From JAHEKD01 sp965204695 (GTDB lineage: Bacteria; Pseudomonadota; Gammaproteobacteria; Arenicellales; JAHEKD01), in NCBI GenBank assembly GCA_965204695.1, contig OZ242007.1:2108001-2172000 (forward strand): a stretch of 64,000 nt of DNA. Reading direction: 5' to 3'. Positions 44,008 to 53,300 of the stretch are shown piece after piece. Each line of letters opens with the position of its first letter. The stretch's first letter is position 1. The notes under the pieces were generated by a model that was not told the origin of the DNA, made no database searches, and saw only the letters and a program-made list of their open reading frames with translations. Position numbers and translations under genes: made by a program.

Positions 44008-46421
44008 TAAACATCTAGATTTGAAACTGAAAAAGCGTTTTTTTCGATAAAGTCTCGTCGTGGTTCGACTTGATCTCCCATTAAAGTCGTAAACGTCTCA
44101 TCTGCTGCGACAGCATCATCAATGGTCACTTGCAGCAAGCGCCTTTTTGTTGCATCCATAGTCGTTTCCCAAAGTTGGTCGGGGTTCATCTCACCTAAGC
44201 CTTTGTAACGCTGAATATAAAGTCCTTTTCTGGCCTGTTCCATTAACCAGTTTTGTGCTTGTTCAAAGTTATCGACCTGTTGGCTTTTTTCGCCTCGCTT
44301 GATACTGTTAAAACCTTGATCTTTGAGTGCCTGTAATGTTTCACCTAAGGCTCTAACCTGTTGATATTCAGCAGACTGAATAAATTCCTGTTTCAAACGC
44401 GTTTGAAAAAACAAGCCATGGTAGGTTCTCTCAATAACAATTTGATTGTCACCTTCCCCATCTTTAACCACTTTGCTTGAATAATTCACTGATGTTGCCG
44501 CTGTTTTGCTAACTGCTTGATTAATCGCTTGTGCAACCTCTTCGGCATATTCGTCGTTGTTTAATTTACTTTGATCTATGGTATCTATTCGGGTCAGTGC
44601 CCAAAGGACTTTTTCGTCGTAAAGCCTAGATAATACACCTATTGTGCTGCTAACTTCGTTGAAATCATCATAAAGTTTCTTTAAATCTCCTGTTTCCGCG
44701 AGTACATTTTCCTTTTCTCCTAATAAACTTGCGCCCTCTAAGGCAATGGCAGATAAGTATTCTCTTAGCTCTGCATCATCTTTAAGATAGGTTTCTTTTT
44801 TTCGCGCTGTTACTTTATAAAGTGGTGGCTGAGCAATATAAACATGGCCTCTTTCCACAAGCTCTGGCATTTGACGATAGAAAAACGTTAGCAACAGAGT
44901 CCGTATATGTGAGCCATCAACATCTGCGTCGGTCATGATAATAATTCGATGATAGCGCAGTCTGGCTACATCAAAATCATCTTTACCAATTCCTGTTCCT
45001 AAGGCTGTAATCAGTGTCCCTATTTCATCAGAAGACAACATCTTGTCAAAACGGGCTTTTTCTACATTTAAAATTTTTCCCTTAAGCGGCAATATGGCTT
45101 GATATTTACGATCTCTTGCCTGTTTTGCTGAGCCCCCTGCAGAATCCCCCTCCACCAGATAGATTTCACATAATGCTGGATCCTTTTCCTGACAATCCGC
45201 AAGTTTACCGGGTAATCCACCTATATCTAAAGCGCTCTTTCTGCGAGTCATTTCTCTTGCTTTGCGTGCGGCTTCTCGTGCTCTCGCCGCATCAACAATA
45301 CGATCCGCAATGATTTTCGAGTCGGCTGGGTTTTCTAACAGGAATTCACCTAATTTTTCATTGACTAGGGATTCAACAATTCCTTTAACCTCCGAAGAAA
45401 CTAATTTATCCTTTGTTTGCGAAGAAAACTTTGGATCTGGCACTTTTACTGATAATACAGCCGTTAAACCCTCTCTGGCGTCATCACCACTTACATTAAC
45501 TTTTGCTTTTTTTGCTGCCCCGCTTGAATCAATATACTGATTCAGTGTTCGCGTCATAGCCCCTCTAAGCCCGGCTAAATGGGTGCCTCCGTCTCGTTGT
45601 GGGATATTATTTGTATAGCAATAAACACTTTCTTGATAGGACTGATTCCATTGCATAGCTAATTCAAGGCTTACACCCTCTCTTTCTCCATCAATGGAAA
45701 TAATTTTGGGGTGCAACGGTGTTTTATTTTTGTTCAAATGTTCAACAAATGCGGAAATTCCTCCTTTATATTCAAATACTTCCTGTTGGTCATTACGCTC
45801 ATCTGTAAGTACTATTTTAACCCCTGAATTTAAGAATGATAACTCCCTTAACCGCTTGCTCAGTGTTTTATAATCGAAAACAGTTTTGGAGAAAATTTTT
45901 GCGCTTGGTTTGAATCTTATTTTTGTTCCACTATCCTCTGTCTCGCCTGCCTCTTTTAGCGGCTCTTTAGGTTCTCCTAAATGATATTCCTGAATATGTT
46001 TTTTCCCTTCTCGATTGATTCTCAGGATTAAGGTATCCGACAAAGCATTTACCACAGAAACACCAACCCCATGCAACCCGCCTGATACTTTATAGGAGTT
46101 TTGATCAAATTTCCCTCCTGCATGCAGGACAGTCATAATGACTTCTGCTGCTGAACGCCCTTCTTCTTCTAGAATTCCTGTAGGTATTCCACGCCCATTG
46201 TCACTAACAGAAACAGATTCATCTGCATGAATAGTCACTTCTATTTGATCGCAATGGCCTGCAAGTGCTTCATCTATTGAATTATCAACCACCTCAAACA
46301 CCATATGATGCAGCCCTGTGCCATCATCAGTATCACCAATATACATGCCGGGACGCTTTCTGACTGCATCCAAGCCTTTTAATACTTTTATACTACTGGA
46401 GTCGTATTCTTTTTGTGACAT
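44007..46421 (-). CDS. gyrB: DNA gyrase subunit B
   Basis: 804 residues, full length for gammaproteobacteria. GHKL ATPase domain (VVDNSIDEALAGH, VSDNGRGIPTG, GGLHGVGVSVVNALS), transducer domain, then TOPRIM with LVEGDSAGGSAKQARDRKYQ and the DADVDGSHI metal site. The characteristic gammaproteobacterial insert follows in the C-terminal half (to about 740). ATP-driven subunit of gyrase, essential for negative supercoiling. It follows dnaN with no recF between; the 149-base gap holds two parS-like sites. Confidence 0.97.
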   Translation of the reverse strand: MSQKEYDSSSIKVLKGLDAVRKRPGMYIGDTDDGTGLHHMVFEVVDNSIDEALAGHCDQIEVTIHADESVSVSDNGRGIPTGILEEEGRSAAEVIMTVLHAGGKFDQNSYKVSGGLHGVGVSVVNALSDTLILRINREGKKHIQEYHLGEPKEPLKEAGETEDSGTKIRFKPSAKIFSKTVFDYKTLSKRLRELSFLNSGVKIVLTDERNDQQEVFEYKGGISAFVEHLNKNKTPLHPKIISIDGEREGVSLELAMQWNQSYQESVYCYTNNIPQRDGGTHLAGLRGAMTRTLNQYIDSSGAAKKAKVNVSGDDAREGLTAVLSVKVPDPKFSSQTKDKLVSSEVKGIVESLVNEKLGEFLLENPADSKIIADRIVDAARAREAARKAREMTRRKSALDIGGLPGKLADCQEKDPALCEIYLVEGDSAGGSAKQARDRKYQAILPLKGKILNVEKARFDKMLSSDEIGTLITALGTGIGKDDFDVARLRYHRIIIMTDADVDGSHIRTLLLTFFYRQMPELVERGHVYIAQPPLYKVTARKKETYLKDDAELREYLSAIALEGASLLGEKENVLAETGDLKKLYDDFNEVSSTIGVLSRLYDEKVLWALTRIDTIDQSKLNNDEYAEEVAQAINQAVSKTAATSVNYSSKVVKDGEGDNQIVIERTYHGLFFQTRLKQEFIQSAEYQQVRALGETLQALKDQGFNSIKRGEKSQQVDNFEQAQNWLMEQARKGLYIQRYKGLGEMNPDQLWETTMDATKRRLLQVTIDDAVAADETFTTLMGDQVEPRRDFIEKNAFSVSNLDV

Positions 46422-46508
46422 TTGATTACTATGGTTTTGATATTAAGATGTTGCAATTTTAACATTTTTGCTGGTTTCATACCCCCAAAACACTGCAAAA
46501 AAATAATG

Positions 46509-46524
46509 TGTTTCACGTGAAACA
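46509..46524. promoter_or_regulatory. parS centromere site (ParB binding), perfect
   Basis: TGTTTCACGTGAAACA is the canonical 16-base parS palindrome. ParB loads here and, with ParA, separates the origin regions. Position between gyrB and dnaN is close to oriC, as expected. parA and parB are not in this window. Confidence 0.92.
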
Positions 46525-46543
46525 CAGATTTATACTTCTTGTT

Positions 46544-46559
46544 TGTTCCACATGGAACA
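46544..46559. promoter_or_regulatory. parS-like palindrome, variant
   Basis: TGTTCCACATGGAACA, a perfect palindrome with the parS layout but with CC/GG and a CATG centre in place of CGTG. It is 19 bases from the perfect site and may be a weak second ParB site. Confidence 0.65.
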
Positions 46560-46570
46560 TATCTTGGACA

Positions 46571-47680
46571 TTAAAGCCTCATGGGCATGACAAGATATTT
46601 GGTTGCCACCTCTTTGGGTTTATTTAATGTACAGCTACTATTGCCATCCTTCACGCTTAACTCCACATCATTACTATCTAATGCTTTTAAAATATCCATT
46701 AAATAATTCACATTGAAGCCTATTTCCATGTCTGGACCTTCATAGCCTTTAATTGACATTTCATCGGTTGCTTCCTCTTGTTCTGGATTGTTTGAGGAAA
46801 CATTCATCATTGACTCGCTTAGTTTTAGCCTAACACCTCGAAATTTATCATTTGTTAATATTGAAGCTCTCAAAAGTATTTGATAGAAGTCTTTTCGATC
46901 CAGATTAACTTTGACCGGCAATTTCGCTGCCATAACAGATTTATAGTCAGGAAAATTTCCATCGATAAGTTTTGAAGTAAAAATAATATCGCCAATCGTA
47001 AAACAGATATGATTATCATTTAGTTCTATGGTGATGTCTTCTTCTGTTGATGATAATAGACGATTGAGTTCTACAATCGCTTTTCGTGGAATAATTGCCT
47101 GGCGTGGCTCTTCAGATGCCGATGTTTTTATTTTGGTTTCACTTTTAGATAAGCGATGACCATCGGTCGCAACACTGATTAATTTGTCCTTGGTTATTTC
47201 AAAAAGTAAGCCATTTAGATAATATCTTACATCCTGTTGAGCCATGGAAAATGATGTATTATCAATAAGTTGCTTCAATTCTTTTTGACTTATTGTAAAG
47301 CGTTCCTGCCAATTCTGTGTTTCAATTCTGGGAAAATCTGTGCTGGGTAAGCCTTGTAGTGAAAACCTTGATTTACCTGCTCTTATAATGACTTTATTCT
47401 TTTCTTGCTCCAACGAAATATCTGCATTTTCCGGGAGTGTTCTGCAAATGTCCAAAAACTTTTGTGCTGTCAGTGTACATTCACCGTCTGCATCTGATTT
47501 AACATCGTTAATTGATGTTGTTATTTCGACCTCAAGATCCGTGCCCGTTAACCACAAAATCCCCTTTTCTAGTTTTAAAAATGCATTGGCAAGTATCGGT
47601 AATGTTTGGCGTCTTTCTACTACACTGTTTACATAAGATAGAGGTTGTAGAATGTTTTCTCTATTTATTAATAATTTCAT
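46571..47680 (-). CDS. dnaN: DNA polymerase III sliding clamp (beta subunit)
   Basis: 369 residues, typical length. Three clamp domains; start MKLLINRENILQPLSYVNSVVERR and the C-terminal KYLVMPMRL groove residues that bind polymerase and other partners are both intact. Follows dnaA on the same strand with a 202-base gap holding DnaA boxes. Confidence 0.97.
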   Translation of the reverse strand: MKLLINRENILQPLSYVNSVVERRQTLPILANAFLKLEKGILWLTGTDLEVEITTSINDVKSDADGECTLTAQKFLDICRTLPENADISLEQEKNKVIIRAGKSRFSLQGLPSTDFPRIETQNWQERFTISQKELKQLIDNTSFSMAQQDVRYYLNGLLFEITKDKLISVATDGHRLSKSETKIKTSASEEPRQAIIPRKAIVELNRLLSSTEEDITIELNDNHICFTIGDIIFTSKLIDGNFPDYKSVMAAKLPVKVNLDRKDFYQILLRASILTNDKFRGVRLKLSESMMNVSSNNPEQEEATDEMSIKGYEGPDMEIGFNVNYLMDILKALDSNDVELSVKDGNSSCTLNKPKEVATKYLVMPMRL

Positions 47681-47882
47681 ATATATATCCGATGGTGTTT
47701 ATTAGTCCTGTAGATAACCCAATTTTTTAAAATAATATAATAAAATCAAATAATTAACTAAAAATATCCTGTGGATAACTACTGTATTTAAACTGAATAA
47801 CTCATGCTAAAAACTGTATAACCTGCCTAAGCAAACAAAGCAAGCCTTCTATCCACAGAAATATACACAGTTATTAGACAAG
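47681..47882. other. Candidate replication origin (oriC) between dnaA and dnaN
   Basis: A very AT-rich stretch (about 47718-47768, a plausible unwinding element) sits next to DnaA-box-like 9-mers: TGTGGATAA (47770-47778, perfect on the minus strand), CTATCCACA (47849-47857, one mismatch), TGTAGATAA (47709-47717, one mismatch), and TTATCCACT overlapping the dnaA stop at 47883. No comparable set was seen on the other side of dnaA. Confidence 0.65.
47770..47778 (-). promoter_or_regulatory. DnaA box (perfect)
   Basis: TGTGGATAA, the reverse complement of TTATCCACA. It immediately follows the AT-rich block. Confidence 0.75.
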
Positions 47883-49199
47883 TTATCCACTTAATAAGTT
47901 AATTAGATTCTCGTAGTCCTCGCTAACTTTGGCATTAGTCTTTCTTAGCTCATCAATTTTCCTGCAAGCGTGTAAAACAGTTGTATGGTCCCTGCCACCA
48001 AATTCCTCACCTATTTCCGGTAAGCTGGAATTTGTTAATTCTTTGCTTAGACGCATAGCAATTTGTCTTGCTCTGGCAATGGGTTGATTACGCTTTTTAG
48101 CACTAAGATCAGCGATTCTTATTTTAAAATATTCGGCAACAGATTTTTGAATGTTTTGGATGCTAATTTTTCTTTCTTGAAAAACCAGTATATCTTTCAA
48201 TGCGTTACGAGCCATATCCACATCTATAGTGCGTCCGGCAAACTTGGCATCAGCATTAATCCTATTTAAGGCCCCTTCTAATTCACGCACATTCGAACGA
48301 ATTTGTTTAGCCACAAAATAGGCAACTTCATCTACCAGTTTGATCCCCATTTGTTTAGCCTTCTTTTTTAAAATGGCTACCCTGGTTTCAAATTCGGGAG
48401 GATCTATAGGCACAGCCAAACCCATACTGAATCTTGAAATTAAACGTTCTTCAACACCTCCTAACTCTTTAGGAATACTATCACTGGTAATAATAATTTG
48501 ACTGTTGAGTTCCATTAAAGCATTGAAAGTATGGAAGAATTCCTCTTGTGATCCCTTTTTTTCAGCAAAAAACTGAATATCATCGATGAGTAAGGCATCC
48601 AAAGAACGATAAAAGTTTTTGAACTGGTTCATTGTGCCTTGCTGAATATGACGAACATAATCTGCAACAAAACGTTCAGAATGAACATAACAAACTCTGG
48701 CATTTTTGTTGTTGTTGACGATTTGATTACCGGCAGCTTGCATTAAATGCGTTTTTCCCAGTCCCACCCCTCCATAAAAAAACAAAGGATTATAATCACG
48801 GCTGCCGGGGTTCTGACTAACTTGTAAGGCAGCAGCTCTGGCAATCTGGTTTGACTTACCCTGAACATGGTTATCAAAAGTAAAAGCACGGTTGAGGTTA
48901 TTACGAGCTGGTTGGGGTTTATAAGTTGTTGAATTATAATCATAATTCTCGGATTTAACCGCCCTGCCACCAACTTCAAAATCTACCATAATGCTTTGGC
49001 TGGTTAACATCGCAACGAGTTCGATAATCCGCTCAGAGTGATTTTTGATGATTTGATCTTTAACAAACTTATTCGGCGCCAACAACATCAAAGTGTTATT
49101 GTGTTGTTGTGAATGAAGCGGCTTTATCCAGGTATTAAAATCATCGGCGTCAAGCTCACCTTTTAAAGTGTCAAGACATTGATCCCATAAAGCGCTCAT
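47883..49199 (-). CDS. dnaA: Chromosomal replication initiator DnaA
   Basis: 438 residues. N-terminal DnaB-interaction domain (WDQCLDTLKGELDADDFNTWI), AAA+ core with Walker A GGVGLGKTHLM and Walker B LLIDDIQFFAEK, and C-terminal DNA-binding helix-turn-helix with GGRDHTTVLHACRKI. The variable linker domain is short (438 residues against about 467 in E. coli). Its stop codon lies within a DnaA-box-like 9-mer. It is divergent from rpmH, with 237 bases between the starts. Confidence 0.97.
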   Translation of the reverse strand: MSALWDQCLDTLKGELDADDFNTWIKPLHSQQHNNTLMLLAPNKFVKDQIIKNHSERIIELVAMLTSQSIMVDFEVGGRAVKSENYDYNSTTYKPQPARNNLNRAFTFDNHVQGKSNQIARAAALQVSQNPGSRDYNPLFFYGGVGLGKTHLMQAAGNQIVNNNKNARVCYVHSERFVADYVRHIQQGTMNQFKNFYRSLDALLIDDIQFFAEKKGSQEEFFHTFNALMELNSQIIITSDSIPKELGGVEERLISRFSMGLAVPIDPPEFETRVAILKKKAKQMGIKLVDEVAYFVAKQIRSNVRELEGALNRINADAKFAGRTIDVDMARNALKDILVFQERKISIQNIQKSVAEYFKIRIADLSAKKRNQPIARARQIAMRLSKELTNSSLPEIGEEFGGRDHTTVLHACRKIDELRKTNAKVSEDYENLINLLSG

Positions 49200-49286
49200 A
49201 TGTGGTTTTTTTAGGTAAAAAGTTATTTTGAAAACGGTTAATTATACTGAGAGTTTTGAAAAAAATTCATAGTTAAAATAATGTAC

Positions 49287-49312
49287 TTAAACCACAATAT
49301 ATTGTGGTTTAA
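49287..49312. promoter_or_regulatory. 26-base perfect palindrome upstream of dnaA
   Basis: TTAAACCACAATA followed at once by its reverse complement TATTGTGGTTTAA. It is framed by a second inverted pair, CATAGTTAAA (from 49268) and TTTAACTATG (to about 49318), sharing part of the same bases. It lies 88-113 bases upstream of the dnaA start and about 125-150 bases upstream of rpmH. A dimeric regulator site for dnaA is the natural reading. Confidence 0.6.
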
Positions 49313-49353
49313 CTATGATTTTTAACAGTTAATCGATTAAATAATAAAAGCGA

Positions 49354-49382
49354 TTGACAAATAGGCTAAAAACCAATAGTTT
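49354..49382 (+). promoter_or_regulatory. Candidate promoter of the rpmH-rnpA-yidC operon
   Basis: TTGACA at 49354-49359 is a perfect -35; 17 bases on is TAGTTT (weak -10). Other pairs nearby are possible. The position, about 60 bases before rpmH, is right for this operon. Confidence 0.4.
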
Positions 49383-49436
49383 TGCCAATCTTTTTGACTA
49401 TAGCAACGCAGCACAGCTGCAAAATAGGATCCGACG

Positions 49437-49571
49437 ATGAAAAGAACATTTCAGCCAAGTGTGATCAAGCGCAAGCGTACACATGGTTTTCGTGCCCGAA
49501 TGAAAACAAGAGGCGGTCGTGCAGTCATTAATGCAAGACGAGCCAAAGGACGCGTACGATTATCTGCCTGA
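49437..49571 (+). CDS. rpmH: 50S ribosomal protein L34
   Basis: 44 residues: MKRTFQPSVIKRKRTHGFRA, then RMKTRGGRAVINARRAKGRV and RLSA, the near-invariant L34 sequence. The ATG follows 'aaaataggatccgacg', a modest Shine-Dalgarno site. First gene of the operon; its 3' end is overlapped by the rnpA reading frame. Confidence 0.97.
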   Translation: MKRTFQPSVIKRKRTHGFRARMKTRGGRAVINARRAKGRVRLSA

Positions 49572-49962
49572 GCGGCAGCAAACCACAAAGGAATTGAAAC
49601 AAGCCGACAATAAAGGCTTTGATAAATCAAAAAGGCTACTCAATTCCCGCCAGTATCAGCAGGTGCTGCGCCAGGGTAGATCGTATCGAAATCCTTTTTT
49701 TGTAATGATTATATTGCCAAACACTGTAAATACAGGGCGTTTAGGCATTATCGTGTCTAAAAAAGTATCCAAACGGGCAGTGGATCGTAACCGTTTAAAG
49801 CGATTGGTTAGAGAATCTTTTCGCAGCCAGCGCTGTTATTTGCTAAACAACGATTTTGTAATCATTGCACGTTCAGGCGCGGCAAAAGCCAGCAATCAAA
49901 TAGTCCAAGATACATTGTCAAAAATGTGGGAAAAAAATATCAAGCAGAAACAATGCAATTAG
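49531..49962 (+). CDS. rnpA: Ribonuclease P protein component
   Basis: RnpA core: KRLLNSRQYQQVLRQGRS, LGIIVSKKVSKRAVDRNRLKRLVRESFR (the RNR motif that binds P RNA), and DFVIIARSGA. The start is uncertain. ATG 49531 (143 residues) overlaps rpmH by 41 bases and gives a leader of about 28 extra residues; a GTG at 49519 is four codons further upstream; a non-ATG start nearer the core is possible. The protein helps the RNA cleave tRNA 5' leaders. The stop overlaps the yidC start. Confidence 0.9.
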   Translation: MQDEPKDAYDYLPERQQTTKELKQADNKGFDKSKRLLNSRQYQQVLRQGRSYRNPFFVMIILPNTVNTGRLGIIVSKKVSKRAVDRNRLKRLVRESFRSQRCYLLNNDFVIIARSGAAKASNQIVQDTLSKMWEKNIKQKQCN

Positions 49963-51614
49963 AAATTCGCAAAATTATCTTAATTGGTTTATTAGCGTTC
50001 ATTAGCGTAACGCTGTTTCAGCGTTGGACTATTTTTCAACAAGAACAGCTCGCAGCTCAAGCACCAAAACTCTCCGAAAACGGTCAACCTGTTGATGAAG
50101 AAATCCCGCAAACCCCAGATCAAACAGTTGCTGCTGTGGATGTTGAGGATTTGCCGCAAAGCGAGGCAACAGAACAAAGTGGACAGATTGTAAAAGTCCA
50201 AACAGACTTGATCATCGCCGAAATTGATGCCAATGGCGGCAATATTATGCGATTAGACTTGATCAAGCATCCGGTTAGTGTGGACAAGCCAGACCAACCG
50301 TTTCAACTATTAAAGTCAGGCGGTGCCGATATTTTCACGGCACAAACCGGGTTAATAGGCAAACAGGATAGGCAGTACCCGAATCACAAAACACCGTTTA
50401 AAATCGAAAAAAATGACTATGAGTTGGAAACAGGACAGAACGAGTTAAAAGTAAAACTGAGCTGGACAGCACCCGATAAAGTGGTTTACCACAAGATTTT
50501 TACTTTCTACCGAAACAGCTATAACGTTGATATTGATTTTGAGGTTGATAATCAATCATCAACAGATTGGCAGGGCTTTCTCTATGCCCAATTTCAACGT
50601 TCGAATGTGCAAACCGAAAGCTTTGGCTTTTTCGGTACCCCCACATACAAAGGGGGTGTTATCTATGAACCGGCAGAGAAGTATCAAAAAATTGATTTCG
50701 GAGACATAGAAAAAAACAAACTAAATTTAGTGACCGATACAGGTTGGGTAGGCATGATCCAACATTATTTTGTAGGTGCCTGGTTACCGGAGTCACAAGG
50801 TCCTTATCAGTTCTATAGCAAAAGCATTAGCCGCGGCGGGCAACCGCTTTATAACATTGGTTATAAAACCACAACACCTTTATCAATTGCCAGCGAAGGG
50901 CAGGGAGAGCTGGGAACAAAAGCCTATATCGGTACCAAAGAACAGGATCGGCTCAATGCACAAGGAGTAGAAGGTCTGGTGTTGACGGTCGATTACGGTT
51001 GGTTAACCATCATCGCTTCGCCGATGTTCAAGCTCATGAACTGGATTTATCAGTATGTGCAGAACTGGGGTTGGGTCATTGTCATTATCACTATTTTGCT
51101 CAAATTAGTATTCTATCCACTATCTGCCGCCAGCTATAAGTCGATGGCAAAAATGAAAAAATTCCAGCCACGCTTGATGACTTTGCGTGAGCGTTATGGC
51201 GATGACCGACAAAAGCTTAATATGGAAATGATGAAGCTTTATAAGCAGGAAAAAATCAATCCCATGGGCGGGTGTTTGCCGATATTGATTCAAATCCCTG
51301 TATTCATCGCCTTGTATTGGGTGCTGCTTGAGAGTGTCGAGTTGCGTCAGGCACCGTTTATTGGCTGGATTAAAGATTTATCCCTCAAAGATCCGTTTTT
51401 TGTATTGCCAGTGTTATACGGCGCCAGCATGTTCATCATGCAAAAATTAAACCCGCAGCCGATCGATCCAATCCAGCAACGGGTCATGACGGCGTTACCA
51501 ATCGTGTTTACCTTTTTATTCCTCTGGTTTCCGGCAGGTTTGGTTTTGTATTGGTTGGTTAACAATATCTTGTCGATGGCACAACAGTGGTACATCACTA
51601 AAAAATACGCCTAA
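49953..51614 (+). CDS. yidC: Membrane protein insertase YidC
   Basis: 553 residues from ATG 49953, overlapping rnpA by ten bases. First membrane helix (IRKIILIGLLAFISVTLF), a large periplasmic beta domain (about 60-330), then five helices including YQYVQNWGWVIVIITILLKLVFYPLS and the cytoplasmic hairpin KMKKFQPRLMTLRERYGDDR, and MGGCLPILIQIPVFIALYW. It inserts and folds inner-membrane proteins with or without SecYEG. The usual yidD gene between rnpA and yidC is missing. Confidence 0.96.
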   Translation: MQLEIRKIILIGLLAFISVTLFQRWTIFQQEQLAAQAPKLSENGQPVDEEIPQTPDQTVAAVDVEDLPQSEATEQSGQIVKVQTDLIIAEIDANGGNIMRLDLIKHPVSVDKPDQPFQLLKSGGADIFTAQTGLIGKQDRQYPNHKTPFKIEKNDYELETGQNELKVKLSWTAPDKVVYHKIFTFYRNSYNVDIDFEVDNQSSTDWQGFLYAQFQRSNVQTESFGFFGTPTYKGGVIYEPAEKYQKIDFGDIEKNKLNLVTDTGWVGMIQHYFVGAWLPESQGPYQFYSKSISRGGQPLYNIGYKTTTPLSIASEGQGELGTKAYIGTKEQDRLNAQGVEGLVLTVDYGWLTIIASPMFKLMNWIYQYVQNWGWVIVIITILLKLVFYPLSAASYKSMAKMKKFQPRLMTLRERYGDDRQKLNMEMMKLYKQEKINPMGGCLPILIQIPVFIALYWVLLESVELRQAPFIGWIKDLSLKDPFFVLPVLYGASMFIMQKLNPQPIDPIQQRVMTALPIVFTFLFLWFPAGLVLYWLVNNILSMAQQWYITKKYA

Positions 51615-51626
51615 ATCTGCTTACAT

Positions 51627-52961
51627 ATGAACACGTCCAGCGAAACGATTGCAGCGATTGCAACAGCGCCGGGACGCGGTGGAATAGGGGTGATCAGAAT
51701 TTCCGGTAACCGCTCGGAACACATAGCTACTGAACTTTGCGAAAAATTGCCTGCACCAAGGGTTGTTGAATTTTCCAACTTTTTAGATCACCAAGGTAAG
51801 CATATTGATCAAGGCCTGGTCATTTACTTTCCATCCCCAAACTCTTTTACAGGAGAGTCAGTCATCGAAATTCATGGCCATGGGGGTATGGTGGTTCTTG
51901 ATCAGATTCTCAGTAGAGTGATTGAATTAGGTGCACGTTTGGCCGAGCCAGGTGAATTTACCCAGCGGGCTTTTTTGAATGACAAAATAGACCTGACTCA
52001 AGCAGAAGCCATCGCCGATTTAATTGATGCCTCAAGTCAAAAAGCAGTGCGCGCAGCCGTACGCTCCTTAGAGGGAGAATTTTCAAAAAAGATAAACGCA
52101 CTGTTGCAGCAACTGATAGAACTTCGAATGTATGTTGAATCAGCAATCGACTTTCCTGAAGAAGAAATTGATTTCATTAGCGAAGGGCAGGTTGAACAAA
52201 AAACACAAAAACTGCTGAATCAAGTAGAGGAATTAATCGCCGGAGCCGTACAGGGCAAGATGTTAAGAGAAGGCATTAACGTTGTTATTGCAGGCAAACC
52301 CAACGCCGGAAAATCCAGCTTATTAAATCTTTTGGCAGGAGCTGAAAGGGCAATAGTCACAGACATTCCGGGCACAACACGAGATGTGTTAAAAGAAACA
52401 ATTAGTATAGATGGACTGCCAGTTAATATTATTGATACTGCCGGGTTGAGAGACAGTGATGATCCGGTAGAACAAGAAGGCATCCGCCGGGCACAAGCAC
52501 AAATCGATAATGCAGACTGTTTGTTAAATATTATTGATGTTACCGAACAAGAAAAAAAACCTGGTAAATACAGCGCAGCCCAAATCATTAATGTTTATAA
52601 CAAAATAGATCTTGTTGATGAACCGGCAAGACTCGAACAGCAATCTGATCAAATAAATATCTATTTATCGGTAAAACAAGGTGATGGGATAGATTTGTTA
52701 CAAAATCAACTAAAACAGATAGTCGGTTATGACAGTAATATAGAAGGGCTGTTTATTGCCAGGCGCCGACACCTCGATGCTCTGGACAGAGCCCAACGCA
52801 ATATCAATAATGGACTTAGGGTTTTAAAACAAACCGGGGCAGGGGAGTTATTGGCAGAAGACCTCAAACAAGCTCAACAAGCGTTAAATGAGATCACCGG
52901 GGAATTTACCAGTGATGATTTATTAGGCAAAATATTCTCAACCTTTTGTATTGGCAAATAA
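51627..52961 (+). CDS. mnmE: tRNA modification GTPase MnmE
   Basis: 444 residues. N-terminal folate-binding domain (IAAIATAPGRGGIGVIRISG), helical domain, an inserted G domain with GKPNAGKSSLLN, DIPGTTRD, DTAGLRDS and NKID, and the C-terminal CIGK motif whose Cys is needed for activity. With MnmG it makes the cmnm5U/nm5U modification at tRNA wobble uridine. Starts 12 bases after yidC; the gap carries no gene. Confidence 0.97.
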   Translation: MNTSSETIAAIATAPGRGGIGVIRISGNRSEHIATELCEKLPAPRVVEFSNFLDHQGKHIDQGLVIYFPSPNSFTGESVIEIHGHGGMVVLDQILSRVIELGARLAEPGEFTQRAFLNDKIDLTQAEAIADLIDASSQKAVRAAVRSLEGEFSKKINALLQQLIELRMYVESAIDFPEEEIDFISEGQVEQKTQKLLNQVEELIAGAVQGKMLREGINVVIAGKPNAGKSSLLNLLAGAERAIVTDIPGTTRDVLKETISIDGLPVNIIDTAGLRDSDDPVEQEGIRRAQAQIDNADCLLNIIDVTEQEKKPGKYSAAQIINVYNKIDLVDEPARLEQQSDQINIYLSVKQGDGIDLLQNQLKQIVGYDSNIEGLFIARRRHLDALDRAQRNINNGLRVLKQTGAGELLAEDLKQAQQALNEITGEFTSDDLLGKIFSTFCIGK

Positions 52962-52976
52962 TCGGAAGAAAAAAAT

Positions 52977-53282
52977 ATGTATTTAGCGATGAATCGTTTT
53001 CAAGTAAATCAGGCCAGAGAACAGGAGTTTGTTGAAATCTGGAAAAATCGGCAATCCTATCTCGATCAAGTGCCGGGATTTAAATCGTTTCAGTTATTGC
53101 GGGGGCCGGAAGAAGATGGTGTCGTGTTATATGCCTCGCATTCAATCTGGCAAGATGAAGATAGCTTTATCGCCTGGACCAAATCTGAATCCTTCCGTAA
53201 AGCCCATGCAAACGCAGGCAAAACGCCAGAAGGCATTTATAACGGCCACCCAAAACTAGAACTATTCGAATCTGTGATTTGA
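52977..53282 (+). CDS. Antibiotic biosynthesis monooxygenase-like (ABM) protein
   Basis: 101 residues. ABM/dimeric alpha-beta barrel fold: MNRFQVNQAREQEFVEIWKN, FQLLRGPEEDGVVLYASHSIW, FIAWTKSESFRKAH. The pattern resembles HmoA/HmoB-type haem-degrading monooxygenases, but a general role in oxidising small hydrophobic compounds cannot be excluded. Starts 15 bases after mnmE and is probably in the same transcript, as is the next gene, transaldolase. Confidence 0.82.
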   Translation: MYLAMNRFQVNQAREQEFVEIWKNRQSYLDQVPGFKSFQLLRGPEEDGVVLYASHSIWQDEDSFIAWTKSESFRKAHANAGKTPEGIYNGHPKLELFESVI

Positions 53283-53300
53283 AAAGCTAAGAGAAAACAC

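Noticed and set aside
49200..49436. oriC between dnaA and rpmH
   Set aside because: No DnaA-box-like 9-mers comparable to those in the dnaA-dnaN gap; only the palindrome is notable.
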